Shown here piece by piece: positions 56,760-64,000 of a stretch of DNA of 64,000 bases (position 1 is its first letter; the number at the start of each line of letters is the position of its first letter). The DNA comes from Bradyrhizobiaceae bacterium PARB1 (GTDB lineage: Bacteria > Pseudomonadota > Alphaproteobacteria > Rhizobiales > Xanthobacteraceae), in assembly GCA_002256345.1 (NCBI GenBank), contig NKIY01000006.1, forward strand, positions 310,001 through 374,000, written 5' to 3'. The notes under the pieces are model-generated. The model did not search any database. It saw nothing but the letters and a program-made list of their open reading frames with translations, and had not been told where the DNA came from. The translations under genes and the position numbers were made by a program.

Positions 56760-57107
56760 CTAGAAACTCGCTCCGTTGATCTTCTGGATCTCCAGCGTCG
56801 CCAGATCGATCGACGGCACGCAACGCAGATTGATGGCGGCCATCATCGCGCCATTCGGGCCCTTGCCCTCGCCATAGGGGGCGATGCCGCAGGTGGCGCA
56901 GAAATGATGCGCGATCTGGTGCTTGTTGAACTGATAGGTCGAGACCTTTTCGGTCGGCGTCTTCAGCGTGAGCTTGTCGCGCGGCACGAAAGCCAGCAGG
57001 CCACCGCGTCGCCGGCACATGGAGCAATTGCAGTCCATTGCCGACGCGAATTCACCCTCGACGTCGAATGCAATGCCGCCACAATGGCAGCTTCCTTCAC
57101 GGCGCAT
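56760..57107 (-). CDS. GFA (CENP-V/glutathione-dependent formaldehyde-activating) family protein
   Basis: 115 residues. The zinc-binding fold has all the usual ligands: SCHCGGIAFDV, DCNCSMCRRRGG and HHFCATCGIAPYGEG. The family was named for Gfa, which was proposed to join formaldehyde to glutathione, but most members are of unknown function. It is 89 bases downstream of the TRAP large permease on the same strand and could be part of that operon. Confidence 0.88.
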   Translation of the reverse strand: MRREGSCHCGGIAFDVEGEFASAMDCNCSMCRRRGGLLAFVPRDKLTLKTPTEKVSTYQFNKHQIAHHFCATCGIAPYGEGKGPNGAMMAAINLRCVPSIDLATLEIQKINGASF

Positions 57108-57196
57108 CAGCGATCCTCCGAACTGGATCGCGGGACGTTACTGCCGTTCTGGTACGCGGACAACAGCCGGCGATCGATCTCAGAAAGGACCAGTCG

Positions 57197-58609
57197 CTAT
57201 TGTTTCGGCTGTCCGAAGTCCGGCATTGCCGGCATCTCGATCTGCGGGATCTCGATCTTCACGTTCGACGTATCGATCACCGTGTTGTCGATCCAGTAGG
57301 TCACGAGGCCCGGCCACAGGATCACGATGATCACAAGCAGGACCTGCATGCCGACCCACGGGATCGCTCCGAGATAGATGTCGCGGCTCTTCACTTCCGG
57401 CGGTGCGATGCCGCGCAGATAGAACAGCGCAAAGCCGAACGGCGGATGCATGAATGACGTCTGCATGTTGACGCAAAGCAGGACGCCGAACCAGACGAGG
57501 TCGATGCCGAGCTTGGCTGCGACCGGCGCCAGCAGTGGGATGATGATGAAGGCGATCTCGAAGAAGTCGAGGAAGAACGCCAGGAAGAACACGAAGATGT
57601 TCACGAAGACGAGGAAGCCGACCTTGCCGCCGGGAAGGCCCGTCAGCAGGTGTTCGATCCAGTGCGAACCGTCCATGCCCTGGAACACGAGGCTGAAGCA
57701 GGTCGAACCGATCAGGATGAATACCACCATCGAGGTCAGGCGCATGGTGGAGGTCATTGCCTGTTCGACGAGCGGCCAGGTCAGGCGGCGATGCAGGGCA
57801 GCAAGCGCCATGGCGCCCACCGCGCCCATGGCGCCGGCTTCGGTCGGCGTGGCGAGGCCGAGGCCGATGGTGCCGAGCACCAGGAAAATCAACACGATGG
57901 AGGGGATCATGCCCCACAGCACGCGGCTGATCAGCTTCCAGCCCATCGGCTCGCGTGCGTGTTCGGGAATCGGCGGCATCGATGTCGGACGCAGGATCGA
58001 CATCATGACGATGAACAGCAGGAAGATCACGACCTGCAGGATCGAGGGGCCGATAGCGCCGAGATACATGTCGCCGACCGAGCGGCCGAGCTGGTCGGCG
58101 AGAACGATGAGCACCAGCGACGGCGGGATCAACTGGGTGATGGTGCCGGATGCCGCGATCACACCGGTCGCCAGCTTCATGTCGTAGCCGTAGCGCATCA
58201 TGATCGGCAGCGAGATCACGCCCATGGCGATCACCGAGGCAGCGACCGTGCCGGTGATGGCGCCGAGAATGGCGCCGACGATGATGACCGCATAAGCGAG
58301 GCCGCCCGGGATCTTACCGAACAACTGGCCGGTGCCTTCGAGCAGGTCTTCGGCGAGGCCGCAGCGCTCGAGGATGGCGCCCATGAAGGTGAAGAACGGG
58401 ATCGACAGCAACAGGTCGTTGGAGACCGTGCCGTAAAAGCGGAACGGCAGTGCCTGCAGGAACGACGGATCGAAATGGCCCGTGAAGATACCGAGAACGC
58501 CGAAGAACAGGCCAACGGCGGCGAGCGAGAAGGCGACCGGGAAGCCGAACACCATGAAGCAGATCATGGTGCCGAACATCAGCGGAGGAAACACGCCGTA
58601 GGAAAACAT
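57197..58609 (-). CDS. TRAP transporter large permease (DctM type)
   Basis: 470 residues with about 12-13 helices. Marks are FMVFGFPVAFSLAAVGLFFG, LLSIPFFTFMGAILERCGLAEDLLEG, GAITGTVAASVIAMGVISLPIMMRYGYD, ASGTITQLIPPSLVLIVLADQLG and NMQTSFMHPPFGFALFYLRG. It is the ion-coupled transport subunit of a TRAP system. Its length (470) and the SFMHPPFG block match the large permeases that pair with TakP-like binding proteins. It lies 61 bases after dctQ, separated by a terminator-like hairpin. Confidence 0.92.
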   Translation of the reverse strand: MFSYGVFPPLMFGTMICFMVFGFPVAFSLAAVGLFFGVLGIFTGHFDPSFLQALPFRFYGTVSNDLLLSIPFFTFMGAILERCGLAEDLLEGTGQLFGKIPGGLAYAVIIVGAILGAITGTVAASVIAMGVISLPIMMRYGYDMKLATGVIAASGTITQLIPPSLVLIVLADQLGRSVGDMYLGAIGPSILQVVIFLLFIVMMSILRPTSMPPIPEHAREPMGWKLISRVLWGMIPSIVLIFLVLGTIGLGLATPTEAGAMGAVGAMALAALHRRLTWPLVEQAMTSTMRLTSMVVFILIGSTCFSLVFQGMDGSHWIEHLLTGLPGGKVGFLVFVNIFVFFLAFFLDFFEIAFIIIPLLAPVAAKLGIDLVWFGVLLCVNMQTSFMHPPFGFALFYLRGIAPPEVKSRDIYLGAIPWVGMQVLLVIIVILWPGLVTYWIDNTVIDTSNVKIEIPQIEMPAMPDFGQPKQ

Positions 58610-58665
58610 CGGTGGTCCTGACTATCGAATGCGTATCGTCGAATGGGTGGGTGCAAAAAAGAAAA

Positions 58666-58684
58666 CGCCGCTATTGCAGCGGCG
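58666..58684 (-). terminator. Intrinsic terminator overlapping the dctQ stop codon
   Basis: CGCCGCT (58666-58672) and AGCGGCG (58678-58684) pair around ATTGC. On the minus strand the stem contains the TAG stop of dctQ and is followed by TTTTCTTTTTTG. It lies inside the operon, ahead of the large permease gene. Confidence 0.7.
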
Positions 58685-59207
58685 CTTCGTAATGGGTGTC
58701 GATCTTGACGAGACCAGCGAGGGCGGCGATGCGCTTGGCGAGCTCGGCGAGGCCCTGCAGCACAAGCAGGCCGAAGCCGACCGGCAGCACGAGCTTTACC
58801 GGCCACAGGATCAGGCCGCCGGCATTGCTGGAGACTTCCTGCGAATTCCACGAGTTCAGGAAGAACGGGATCGTCATGTAGGTGAGATAGATCATCGCCG
58901 GCAGCAGGAAGACGCACAGGCCGATGATGTCGATCCACAACCGCGTACGGTCGGAGACGGCGGAATAGAGCAGGTCGACGCGCACGTGCTCGTTGAGGCG
59001 CAGCGTCTGCGATGCGCCGAAGAACACGATGCCCGCGAACATGTACCACTGGATTTCGAGCCAGCCGTTCGACGAGTAATGGAACAGATAACGGATAGTC
59101 GCGTTGCCGGCGCTGATCAGGCAGGCAAACATCACCAGCCATTTGGCGAGGAAGCCGAAGGCATCACTCAGCCGGTCGATGGCGCTCGTGAATTTGAGTA
59201 CGTCCAC
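58671..59207 (-). CDS. TRAP transporter small permease (DctQ type)
   Basis: 178 residues, four helices (about 20-40, 50-70, 92-115 and 135-155). DctQ marks are NATIRYLFHYSSNGWLEIQWYMFAGIVFFGAS and NEHVRVDLLYSAVSDRTRLWIDIIG. Length and the inserted region between helices 3 and 4 fit the TakQ-like branch. The gene starts the minus-strand permease operon and is divergent from the AraC gene 246 bases away. That gap (59208-59453) holds no recognisable gene. Confidence 0.9.
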   Translation of the reverse strand: MDVLKFTSAIDRLSDAFGFLAKWLVMFACLISAGNATIRYLFHYSSNGWLEIQWYMFAGIVFFGASQTLRLNEHVRVDLLYSAVSDRTRLWIDIIGLCVFLLPAMIYLTYMTIPFFLNSWNSQEVSSNAGGLILWPVKLVLPVGFGLLVLQGLAELAKRIAALAGLVKIDTHYEAPLQ

Positions 59208-59453
59208 GGTTTCCCCCGAAATTCGTCCAAACCTTCGCGAGCCTCGTCTTTCCTACTGAGAAAGCGGAGCTTTTTCCGCTGGGCGAAGAAAATTTGCGGC
59301 ACCATTTCAGTGCGTCATGCGATCGTCAATCGGAAAATCGACAGATTGACGCGCGCGGCAAAACGTGGGTGGAAGGATGTCGGCCGCTCGACATCGCGGT
59401 AGCGTGGGCTGGACCGTTTCGGTCTAATACCGCAGGAACGGGGATATGCCGCC

Positions 59454-60182
59454 GTGACGGCGTCCAACACAGAGGGTTGCTGGCAATATGCGCGTCAGCG
59501 TGGCGGCGCCCGCTTCGAATATGCCCGATGCGCGGGGGGCGTGCTCGCGCCGCTCGGCATCCACTTCCATGAAGAAAGTCAGCTTGCTCTGGCCCTGGAT
59601 GGAAACCGTGCCTTCCAGCTCGGGGCTCAAGTGGTGCAGGTACCGGTAGGGCACTGTCTCTATATTCCGGCAGGAATGCCCCACCGCAGCCTGCCAAATG
59701 GGCCGACGCGATGTCTCAATCTTTACTTTTCGTACGACCGTCTACCACGGTGTCACGTCATTTTTCCGCTTCCGGCCAGTGAGCTTTGCAGCAACACTGT
59801 TGAGGGTGACGATATCGATGCTGCTAAGCTTGTCGCCCTGATCGGGTGCCGCCGGCTCGCAATCGAAGCGGACGAGTGGGCGCGCGATGACCTTTTGAGG
59901 CTCGTTAGGCCGGACGACGGGACCCGTATCGGTACGATTGCTGCGCGTCTCGGGGTGAGCCGGGAGACTTTCACGCGATCGTTTTACCGACGTGTGGGCA
60001 TGTCACCCCATGCGTTTCGCATCGTCGGCCGATTGAATGTGGCGCGCGGTAGAATCAGGAACGGCGCTTCTATTGCCGACGCAGCCGCCGCTTGCGGATT
60101 TGCGGACCAAAGCCATCTCGGACGACATTTTCGACGGGTTTTCGGTGTGACCCCGCGGGAGTATCTTGAGACGATGCGATAG
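59454..60182 (+). CDS. AraC family transcriptional regulator
   Basis: 242 residues from a GTG at 59454, which is not firmly set because no ribosome site stands out. The N-terminal cupin has HFHEESQLALALDGNRAF and GHCLYIPAGMPHRSLPNG. The C-terminal pair of helix-turn-helix motifs reads GTIAARLGVSRETFTRSFYRRVGMSPHAFR and IADAAAACGFADQSHLGRHFRRVFGVTPREYL. In this family the gene usually controls a neighbouring exporter; the TSUP gene 63 bases downstream is the obvious target, the divergent TRAP operon the second. Confidence 0.87.
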   Translation: MTASNTEGCWQYARQRGGARFEYARCAGGVLAPLGIHFHEESQLALALDGNRAFQLGAQVVQVPVGHCLYIPAGMPHRSLPNGPTRCLNLYFSYDRLPRCHVIFPLPASELCSNTVEGDDIDAAKLVALIGCRRLAIEADEWARDDLLRLVRPDDGTRIGTIAARLGVSRETFTRSFYRRVGMSPHAFRIVGRLNVARGRIRNGASIADAAAACGFADQSHLGRHFRRVFGVTPREYLETMR

Positions 60183-60245
60183 TCACAAACGTTCCAGACA
60201 GGGCCGCTTCGGGCTACTAGCCTTCGCCGGTGCGGGAGCGCCGGT

Positions 60246-61007
60246 ATGGACTTGTTCGTGATTTTTCTTCTATCTCTTGCCGGCATCGTCGGCGGTGCGA
60301 TCAATGCCCTCGCCGGAGGTGCTACGCTGATCACATTTCCGGTCATGCTCGCGGCAGGGATGCCGCCGGTTGTGGCCAATGCGTCAAACGCGGTCGCGAT
60401 AGCGCCGGGTCATCTGATTGCGGTCTTTGCGGATCGTGAAAAGTTTCCCGTAGTCGATTGGCAGATTGCCGCGTCGTTGATTGTGTGCATCGCCGGTGGA
60501 AGCGTCGGCGCACTTCTTCTACTCGCTTTGCCTGACGGGCATTTCGTCATGCCTGTTCCAGCCTTGATCGGCTTTGCGACTGCTTTGTTTGCCTTCGCGC
60601 CGCATATCTCAGCATGGTCGGAAAAACGCCGTGGCAGTGCCGTGCCGTCAAAGCGGACAGAGGTGATGGCGTTGGCAGGAGCAGCGGTCTACGGCGGCTT
60701 CTTCGGTGCCGGCCTCGGTATCATTCTGTCCGCGGTGCTATCACTTGTAGAGCCAGGTGACGTTCGTAAGGTCAAGGTTCTGAAAAACCTGCTGGCGACG
60801 GCCGTCAGTCTTGCGGCTATCGTCATTTTCATTTCGTGTGGCATCGTCCTGTGGCAGCAGACGCTCGCGATGATGCTGGGAGCGATGCTCGGCGGATATG
60901 CGGGTGGTTATCTGGTTCGTGTATTGCCGGCTGAAGTCGTTCGATGGTTTGTCATCGTTGCCGGGACGGTCCTGACGATCGTCTATGCTCGGCACTACTG
61001 GTTTTGA
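60246..61007 (+). CDS. TSUP (TauE/SafE) family anion exporter
   Basis: 253 residues, about eight helices arranged in two repeats. The first repeat starts IVGGAINALAGGATLITFPVMLAAGMPPVVANASNAVAI, the family's glycine-rich hairpin; the second has GGFFGAGLGIILSAVLSLV. TSUP proteins export sulfite, sulfoacetate or organic anions. The preceding AraC gene probably regulates it. The transported anion is not known. Confidence 0.88.
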   Translation: MDLFVIFLLSLAGIVGGAINALAGGATLITFPVMLAAGMPPVVANASNAVAIAPGHLIAVFADREKFPVVDWQIAASLIVCIAGGSVGALLLLALPDGHFVMPVPALIGFATALFAFAPHISAWSEKRRGSAVPSKRTEVMALAGAAVYGGFFGAGLGIILSAVLSLVEPGDVRKVKVLKNLLATAVSLAAIVIFISCGIVLWQQTLAMMLGAMLGGYAGGYLVRVLPAEVVRWFVIVAGTVLTIVYARHYWF

Positions 61008-61017
61008 AGCCGCGCCG

Positions 61018-62049
61018 CTATCCGCCGGTGACGCTCATATGCCGGGACACGCTCGGCCGGTTGTGGCGGCGGTCGATGATGAAATCGTGGCCTTTCGGCT
61101 TCAGGCCGATGGCGCGGTCGATGGTGGCGTTCAGCAGATCGTTGTCGGCGGAGGCACGTAGCGGCTTGCGCAGGTCGGACGCGTCCTCGTGGCCGAGGCA
61201 GGTGTGGATCGTGCCGGTGCAGGTGATGCGGACGCGGTTGCACGACTCGCAGAAGTTATGGGTCATCGGTGTGATGAAGCCGAGCTTGCCGCCGGTTTCC
61301 GCGACGCGGACATAACGGGCAGGGCCGCCGGTATCGTCGGGCAGATCGGTGAGCGTGTAGCGGCCGGCGAGCCGGGCGCGCAGGAGCGACAGCGGGACAT
61401 ACTGGTCGATACGGCCTTCACCGATATCGCCCATCGGCATCACCTCGATCAGGGTCAGCGCCATGTCACGGCCATGCGCCCATTCCATCAAAGCGGGAAT
61501 CTCGTCCTCGTTGAGGTTCTTCAGCGCGACGGCATTGATCTTCACCGCGAGGCCGGCGGCCTGCGCGGCGTCGATGCCGGCCATCACCTTGGAGAGATCG
61601 CCCCAGCGCGTGATGGTCCTGAACCTGTCGGCGTCGAGTGTATCGAGCGAGACATTGATCCGCTTCACGCCGCAATCGGCGAGTTCGTCGGCATATTTGG
61701 CGAGCAGCGAGCCGTTGGTGGTGAGGGTCAGCTCCTTCAGCGCGCCGGTCTTCAGGTGCCGCGACAGCGAACGCACGAGGCCCATCACGTTACGACGGAC
61801 CAGAGGTTCGCCGCCGGTGAGGCGCAGCTTCGTCACGCCCTTGGCGATGAAGGCGGAGCAGAGCCGGTCTAGTTCTTCCAGCGTCAGCAAGTCTGCCTTT
61901 GGCAGGAAGGTCATGTCTTCCGACATGCAATAGAAGCAGCGCAGATCGCAGCGATCCGTCACCGAGACGCGCAGATAGCTGATCCGCCGGCCGAACGGAT
62001 CGGTCATGGCGGAGGAGGCCTGTGCGGGAATGAGCGTGGTGACCGACAT
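61018..62049 (-). CDS. moaA: GTP 3',8-cyclase (molybdenum cofactor biosynthesis MoaA)
   Basis: 343 residues. A radical-SAM enzyme making 3',8-cyclo-7,8-dihydro-GTP, first step of molybdenum cofactor synthesis. The N-terminal cluster is CDLRCFYC, preceded by [12 protein letters not shown] binding [10 protein letters not shown]; the C-terminal second cluster [21 protein letters not shown]; and the chain ends in SVTGG, the GG tail needed for activity. The start at 62049 follows AAGG. Its product is required by the two molybdenum hydroxylases of this window. Confidence 0.95.
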   Translation of the reverse strand: MSVTTLIPAQASSAMTDPFGRRISYLRVSVTDRCDLRCFYCMSEDMTFLPKADLLTLEELDRLCSAFIAKGVTKLRLTGGEPLVRRNVMGLVRSLSRHLKTGALKELTLTTNGSLLAKYADELADCGVKRINVSLDTLDADRFRTITRWGDLSKVMAGIDAAQAAGLAVKINAVALKNLNEDEIPALMEWAHGRDMALTLIEVMPMGDIGEGRIDQYVPLSLLRARLAGRYTLTDLPDDTGGPARYVRVAETGGKLGFITPMTHNFCESCNRVRITCTGTIHTCLGHEDASDLRKPLRASADNDLLNATIDRAIGLKPKGHDFIIDRRHNRPSVSRHMSVTGG

Positions 62050-62177
62050 TCAAACGCCTTGCTGCATGCGACGAGCGGCATGCTTGCCGCTTGTCACAAT
62101 GTAATCATGCAGAACGTTCGGCACAATTGCGCCAAATGTCGAGTGACGTTTGCTTATGATGCGATTTGGAAAGCTTA

Positions 62178-62195
62178 TGCCGCGCATGCGCGGCA
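62178..62195. repeat. Perfect 18-base palindrome TGCCGCGCATGCGCGGCA
   Basis: It lies 41-58 bases past the lipoprotein stop codon on the minus strand, with no T run, between that gene and moaA. It could be a terminator stem or a protein site. Confidence 0.5.
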
Positions 62196-62235
62196 ACGGC
62201 GGATCGAGGCCAGCCCGATCCACCTGTCCGCGCGA

Positions 62236-62679
62236 TCAGCGCGGATTGGGGAACGGCGTGGTGGCCGCTTCAGCAGGCGCTGCGGCCGGAGCGGGCGCAG
62301 CGGCACGCTTCTTGGCAGCCTTGCGGCCCTTGCGGGGCGGCGTCGTCGGCTGCAGTTCGACAGCGACCGGGCTCGGATCGACCGTGGTGCGCGCGGGCGA
62401 GGTGAAGTCGCCGGGCACGCGGGTTACGCTGACCGGAACAGTTACCGGCTGGAACTTGGGCAACGTGAACGTCACCTCGAAATTGCCTTCGGTGACGATC
62501 GGCAATGAGCACGGGGTGGTACAGGCTGGGCCGACCGAGGTCTTCGCCTCGGCGCCAGGCGGCGTCGATTCGAATTGGACGGTAACCGGCTCGGGTGCCG
62601 ACTTGAAGGCATCCATGGAGAACGAAGAGCAGCCAGCGAGGCTCAGGCCCGCTGCCGTCAATACCAATACTCGACGCAT
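62236..62679 (-). CDS. Lipoprotein with PEGA-like domain
   Basis: 147 residues. The signal peptide ends in the lipobox LAGC (Cys at about 17), so the protein is lipid-anchored. Then comes a single beta domain: VTVQFESTPPGAEAKTSVGPACTTPCSLPIVTEGNFEVTFTLPKFQP in pieces, matching PEGA repeats, with a CTTPC cysteine pair. The C-terminal 40 residues are Ala/Pro/Lys-rich and low in complexity (PPRKGRKAAKKRAAAPAPAAAP), perhaps a wall- or DNA-facing tail. Function unknown. Confidence 0.85.
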   Translation of the reverse strand: MRRVLVLTAAGLSLAGCSSFSMDAFKSAPEPVTVQFESTPPGAEAKTSVGPACTTPCSLPIVTEGNFEVTFTLPKFQPVTVPVSVTRVPGDFTSPARTTVDPSPVAVELQPTTPPRKGRKAAKKRAAAPAPAAAPAEAATTPFPNPR

Positions 62680-62828
62680 AGTTGAATCCGTATACTTTCG
62701 CGGCTTGCCGCAGTCCCCACGTGAACAATAGGAGCGTGGGTCCGATGACGCAACCAGCCGGCGCGTGATAGTTAATAGATGGTTAATTCCATCGTGGAGA
62801 AGCCTGAAAAACTCAACTAAATGAGCAG

Positions 62829-63512
62829 CTAAGAGCGTGTGACCGGAACCAGTCGCTCAACCGTAGCGGGTAGATCGCGGAAATGATCGATGATCACGTC
62901 CGGGTTCAGGTCGGCAATCGGGGTCTCCGTATAGCCGAAAGTGACGCCGATCACCGGCACATTGGCCCGGCGCGCGACGCCCACATCCGGCCCCGCATCG
63001 CCCACCATCACCACCGCCGACATCTCGCCGCCGGCCTTGGCTACGGTCTGCTGCAGGATCACCGGATCGGGCTTGGAGACGCCAAAAGTGTCGGCGCCGC
63101 AAATCGCCGCGAAACGCGCGGTAAGGCCGAGCTTTTCGAGCAGCAGCTTTGACAGCCACTCCAGCTTGTTGGTGCAAACGGCGAAGCGATAGCCCTTGGC
63201 TTCCAGCGCATCGAGCGCTGCGATCAGGCCGTCGAAAGGCCGCGAGTCGTCGGCGATATGTTCAGCGTAATAATCGATGAAGTCCGCGGTCAGCCGGGTC
63301 ACCTCCGCAGGCGTCATTTCGCGGCCCTCGACCTCCAGCCCGCGCTCGATCAGCCGGCGCGCGCCCTGGCCGATCATCTTGCGCGCCGATTCCTGCGGTA
63401 CGGGGGCGAGGCCTTCGCGGGCCAGCACATGGTTGAGAGCGCTGATCAGGTCAGGAGCGGTATCGACGAGGGTGCCGTCGAGGTCGAAAACGACGAGGGG
63501 GGCTTTGGTCAT
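62829..63512 (-). CDS. gph: Phosphoglycolate phosphatase
   Basis: 227 residues from the ATG at 63512; the ribosome site is weak. HAD phosphatase with all four motifs: [12 protein letters not shown] (nucleophile Asp), [15 protein letters not shown] (Lys) and [17 protein letters not shown] (Mg Asp). The alpha-helical cap is at about 18-85. It removes phosphate from 2-phosphoglycolate, formed by Rubisco or DNA repair. It is divergent from rpiA, a pairing common in Rhizobiales. Confidence 0.92.
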   Translation of the reverse strand: MTKAPLVVFDLDGTLVDTAPDLISALNHVLAREGLAPVPQESARKMIGQGARRLIERGLEVEGREMTPAEVTRLTADFIDYYAEHIADDSRPFDGLIAALDALEAKGYRFAVCTNKLEWLSKLLLEKLGLTARFAAICGADTFGVSKPDPVILQQTVAKAGGEMSAVVMVGDAGPDVGVARRANVPVIGVTFGYTETPIADLNPDVIIDHFRDLPATVERLVPVTRS

Positions 63513-63574
63513 GCGGGGATCGCTAGCGGGCTGCGCCCGATCCCGCAAGACCCGCGCTGCGGACGCCGGTCAGC

Positions 63575-63618
63575 TTTCCCGGGAAAGCAAGCCTTGTTTC
63601 CCAGGAAAGCAGGCCTTG
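63575..63618. repeat. Two tandem 22-base repeats in the gph/rpiA divergent region
   Basis: Unit 1 (63575-63596) is TTTCCCGGGAAAGCAAGCC plus TTG; unit 2 (63597-63618) differs at two positions (CCCAGG and GCAGG). Each unit carries the near-palindrome TTTCCCGGGAAA. It lies between the divergent starts of gph and rpiA. Confidence 0.7.
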
Positions 63619-63702
63619 CACTCTGTTCCTTCACGGCAAACGTCGCTAGATATGCCGCGCTCCCGCCCGCGGGACCGATCTGACTGCAAGGACCACCAGC
63701 CG

Positions 63703-64000
63703 ATGGATATGGATGCACTGAAACGACAGGCCGCCGCCAGGGCGCTGGAACAGGTGCAGGACGGCATGAAGCTCGGCCTCGGCACTGGCTCGACCGCCAA
63801 GCATTTTGTCGATCTTTTGGGCGAGCGTGTGAAGGGGGGCCTGACGGTGATCGGCGTGCCGACCTCGGAAGCGACCCGCATCCAGGCTGAGGCCTGCGGC
63901 ATTCCGCTGACCACGCTCGACGACATCGATCATCTCGACATCACCGTGGACGGTGCCGACGAGGCCGATTCCGACCTCAATCTCATCAAGGGCGGCGGCG
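63703..64000 (+). CDS. rpiA: Ribose-5-phosphate isomerase A, N-terminal part (3' end outside window)
   Basis: About 99 residues are visible, running off the window end. The start ATG at 63703 (a second at 63709) is behind AAGGA. It interconverts ribose-5-phosphate and ribulose-5-phosphate in the pentose phosphate pathway. Family marks are [57 protein letters not shown] with the catalytic Asp residues. The rest of the gene is beyond 64000. Confidence 0.95.
   Translation, partial: MDMDALKRQAAARALEQVQDGMKLGLGTGSTAKHFVDLLGERVKGGLTVIGVPTSEATRIQAEACGIPLTTLDDIDHLDITVDGADEADSDLNLIKGGG

Overview
The window looks like chromosomal DNA of an alphaproteobacterium of the Bradyrhizobium/Rhodopseudomonas/Afipia group. 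This is inferred from high GC, the gene families present, and intergenic palindromic repeats of the type common in that group. No tRNA, rRNA, CRISPR array, transposase or phage gene was seen.

Layout. 1-13.6 kb: the 3' part of a TonB-dependent receptor, a PleC/DivJ-like histidine kinase, an MDR oxidoreductase, a nitronate-monooxygenase-like flavoprotein, and a MarR regulator ahead of a PaoABC-like molybdenum aldehyde dehydrogenase operon. A small secreted protein, an APH(6)-like kinase and a ketopantoate-reductase-like protein follow. 13.7-27.9 kb: an oxalate catabolism island with a CBS-domain protein, two OxlT-type antiporters, a tripartite tricarboxylate transporter (tctCBA), a 45-residue small protein, formyl-CoA transferase (frc), oxalyl-CoA decarboxylase (oxc), a GntR/FCD regulator and a divergent NDP-forming acyl-CoA synthetase. 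Seven copies of one operator, TGGYAT-N5-ATGCCA (one with a degraded left arm), sit in front of these units and define a local regulon, probably read by the GntR protein.

28.1-46.3 kb: pncB, then a second accessory block. It holds an SsuA/NMT1-type ABC transporter, a divergent hydrolase/enoyl-CoA hydratase/SDR operon, a branched-chain-amino-acid-type ABC transporter with a fused LivH-LivM permease, a MarR regulator, and a convergent operon for a molybdenum hydroxylase with two large subunits. A shared motif, roughly TTTG-N4-CAAA, occurs before its transcription units and suggests common control. The substrate is unknown; an aromatic or N-heterocyclic acid would fit.

46.4-64 kb: mostly housekeeping genes. 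These are a DAO-type oxidoreductase, serA, dusA, an aspartic protease, a DUF1289 protein, a second histidine kinase, a 3-hydroxyisobutyrate-dehydrogenase-family enzyme, apbC/mrp, a TakP-like TRAP transporter split over both strands, a GFA-family protein, an AraC regulator with a TSUP exporter, moaA, a lipoprotein, gph and the start of rpiA.

How they work together. In the oxalate island OxlT would bring in oxalate, Frc would move CoA from formyl-CoA to oxalate, and Oxc would release CO2 and regenerate formyl-CoA. The synthetase could prime or drain the CoA pool, and the PanE-like enzyme could reduce oxalyl-CoA to glyoxylate; both roles are inference. MoaA would help supply molybdenum cofactor for the two molybdenum hydroxylases.
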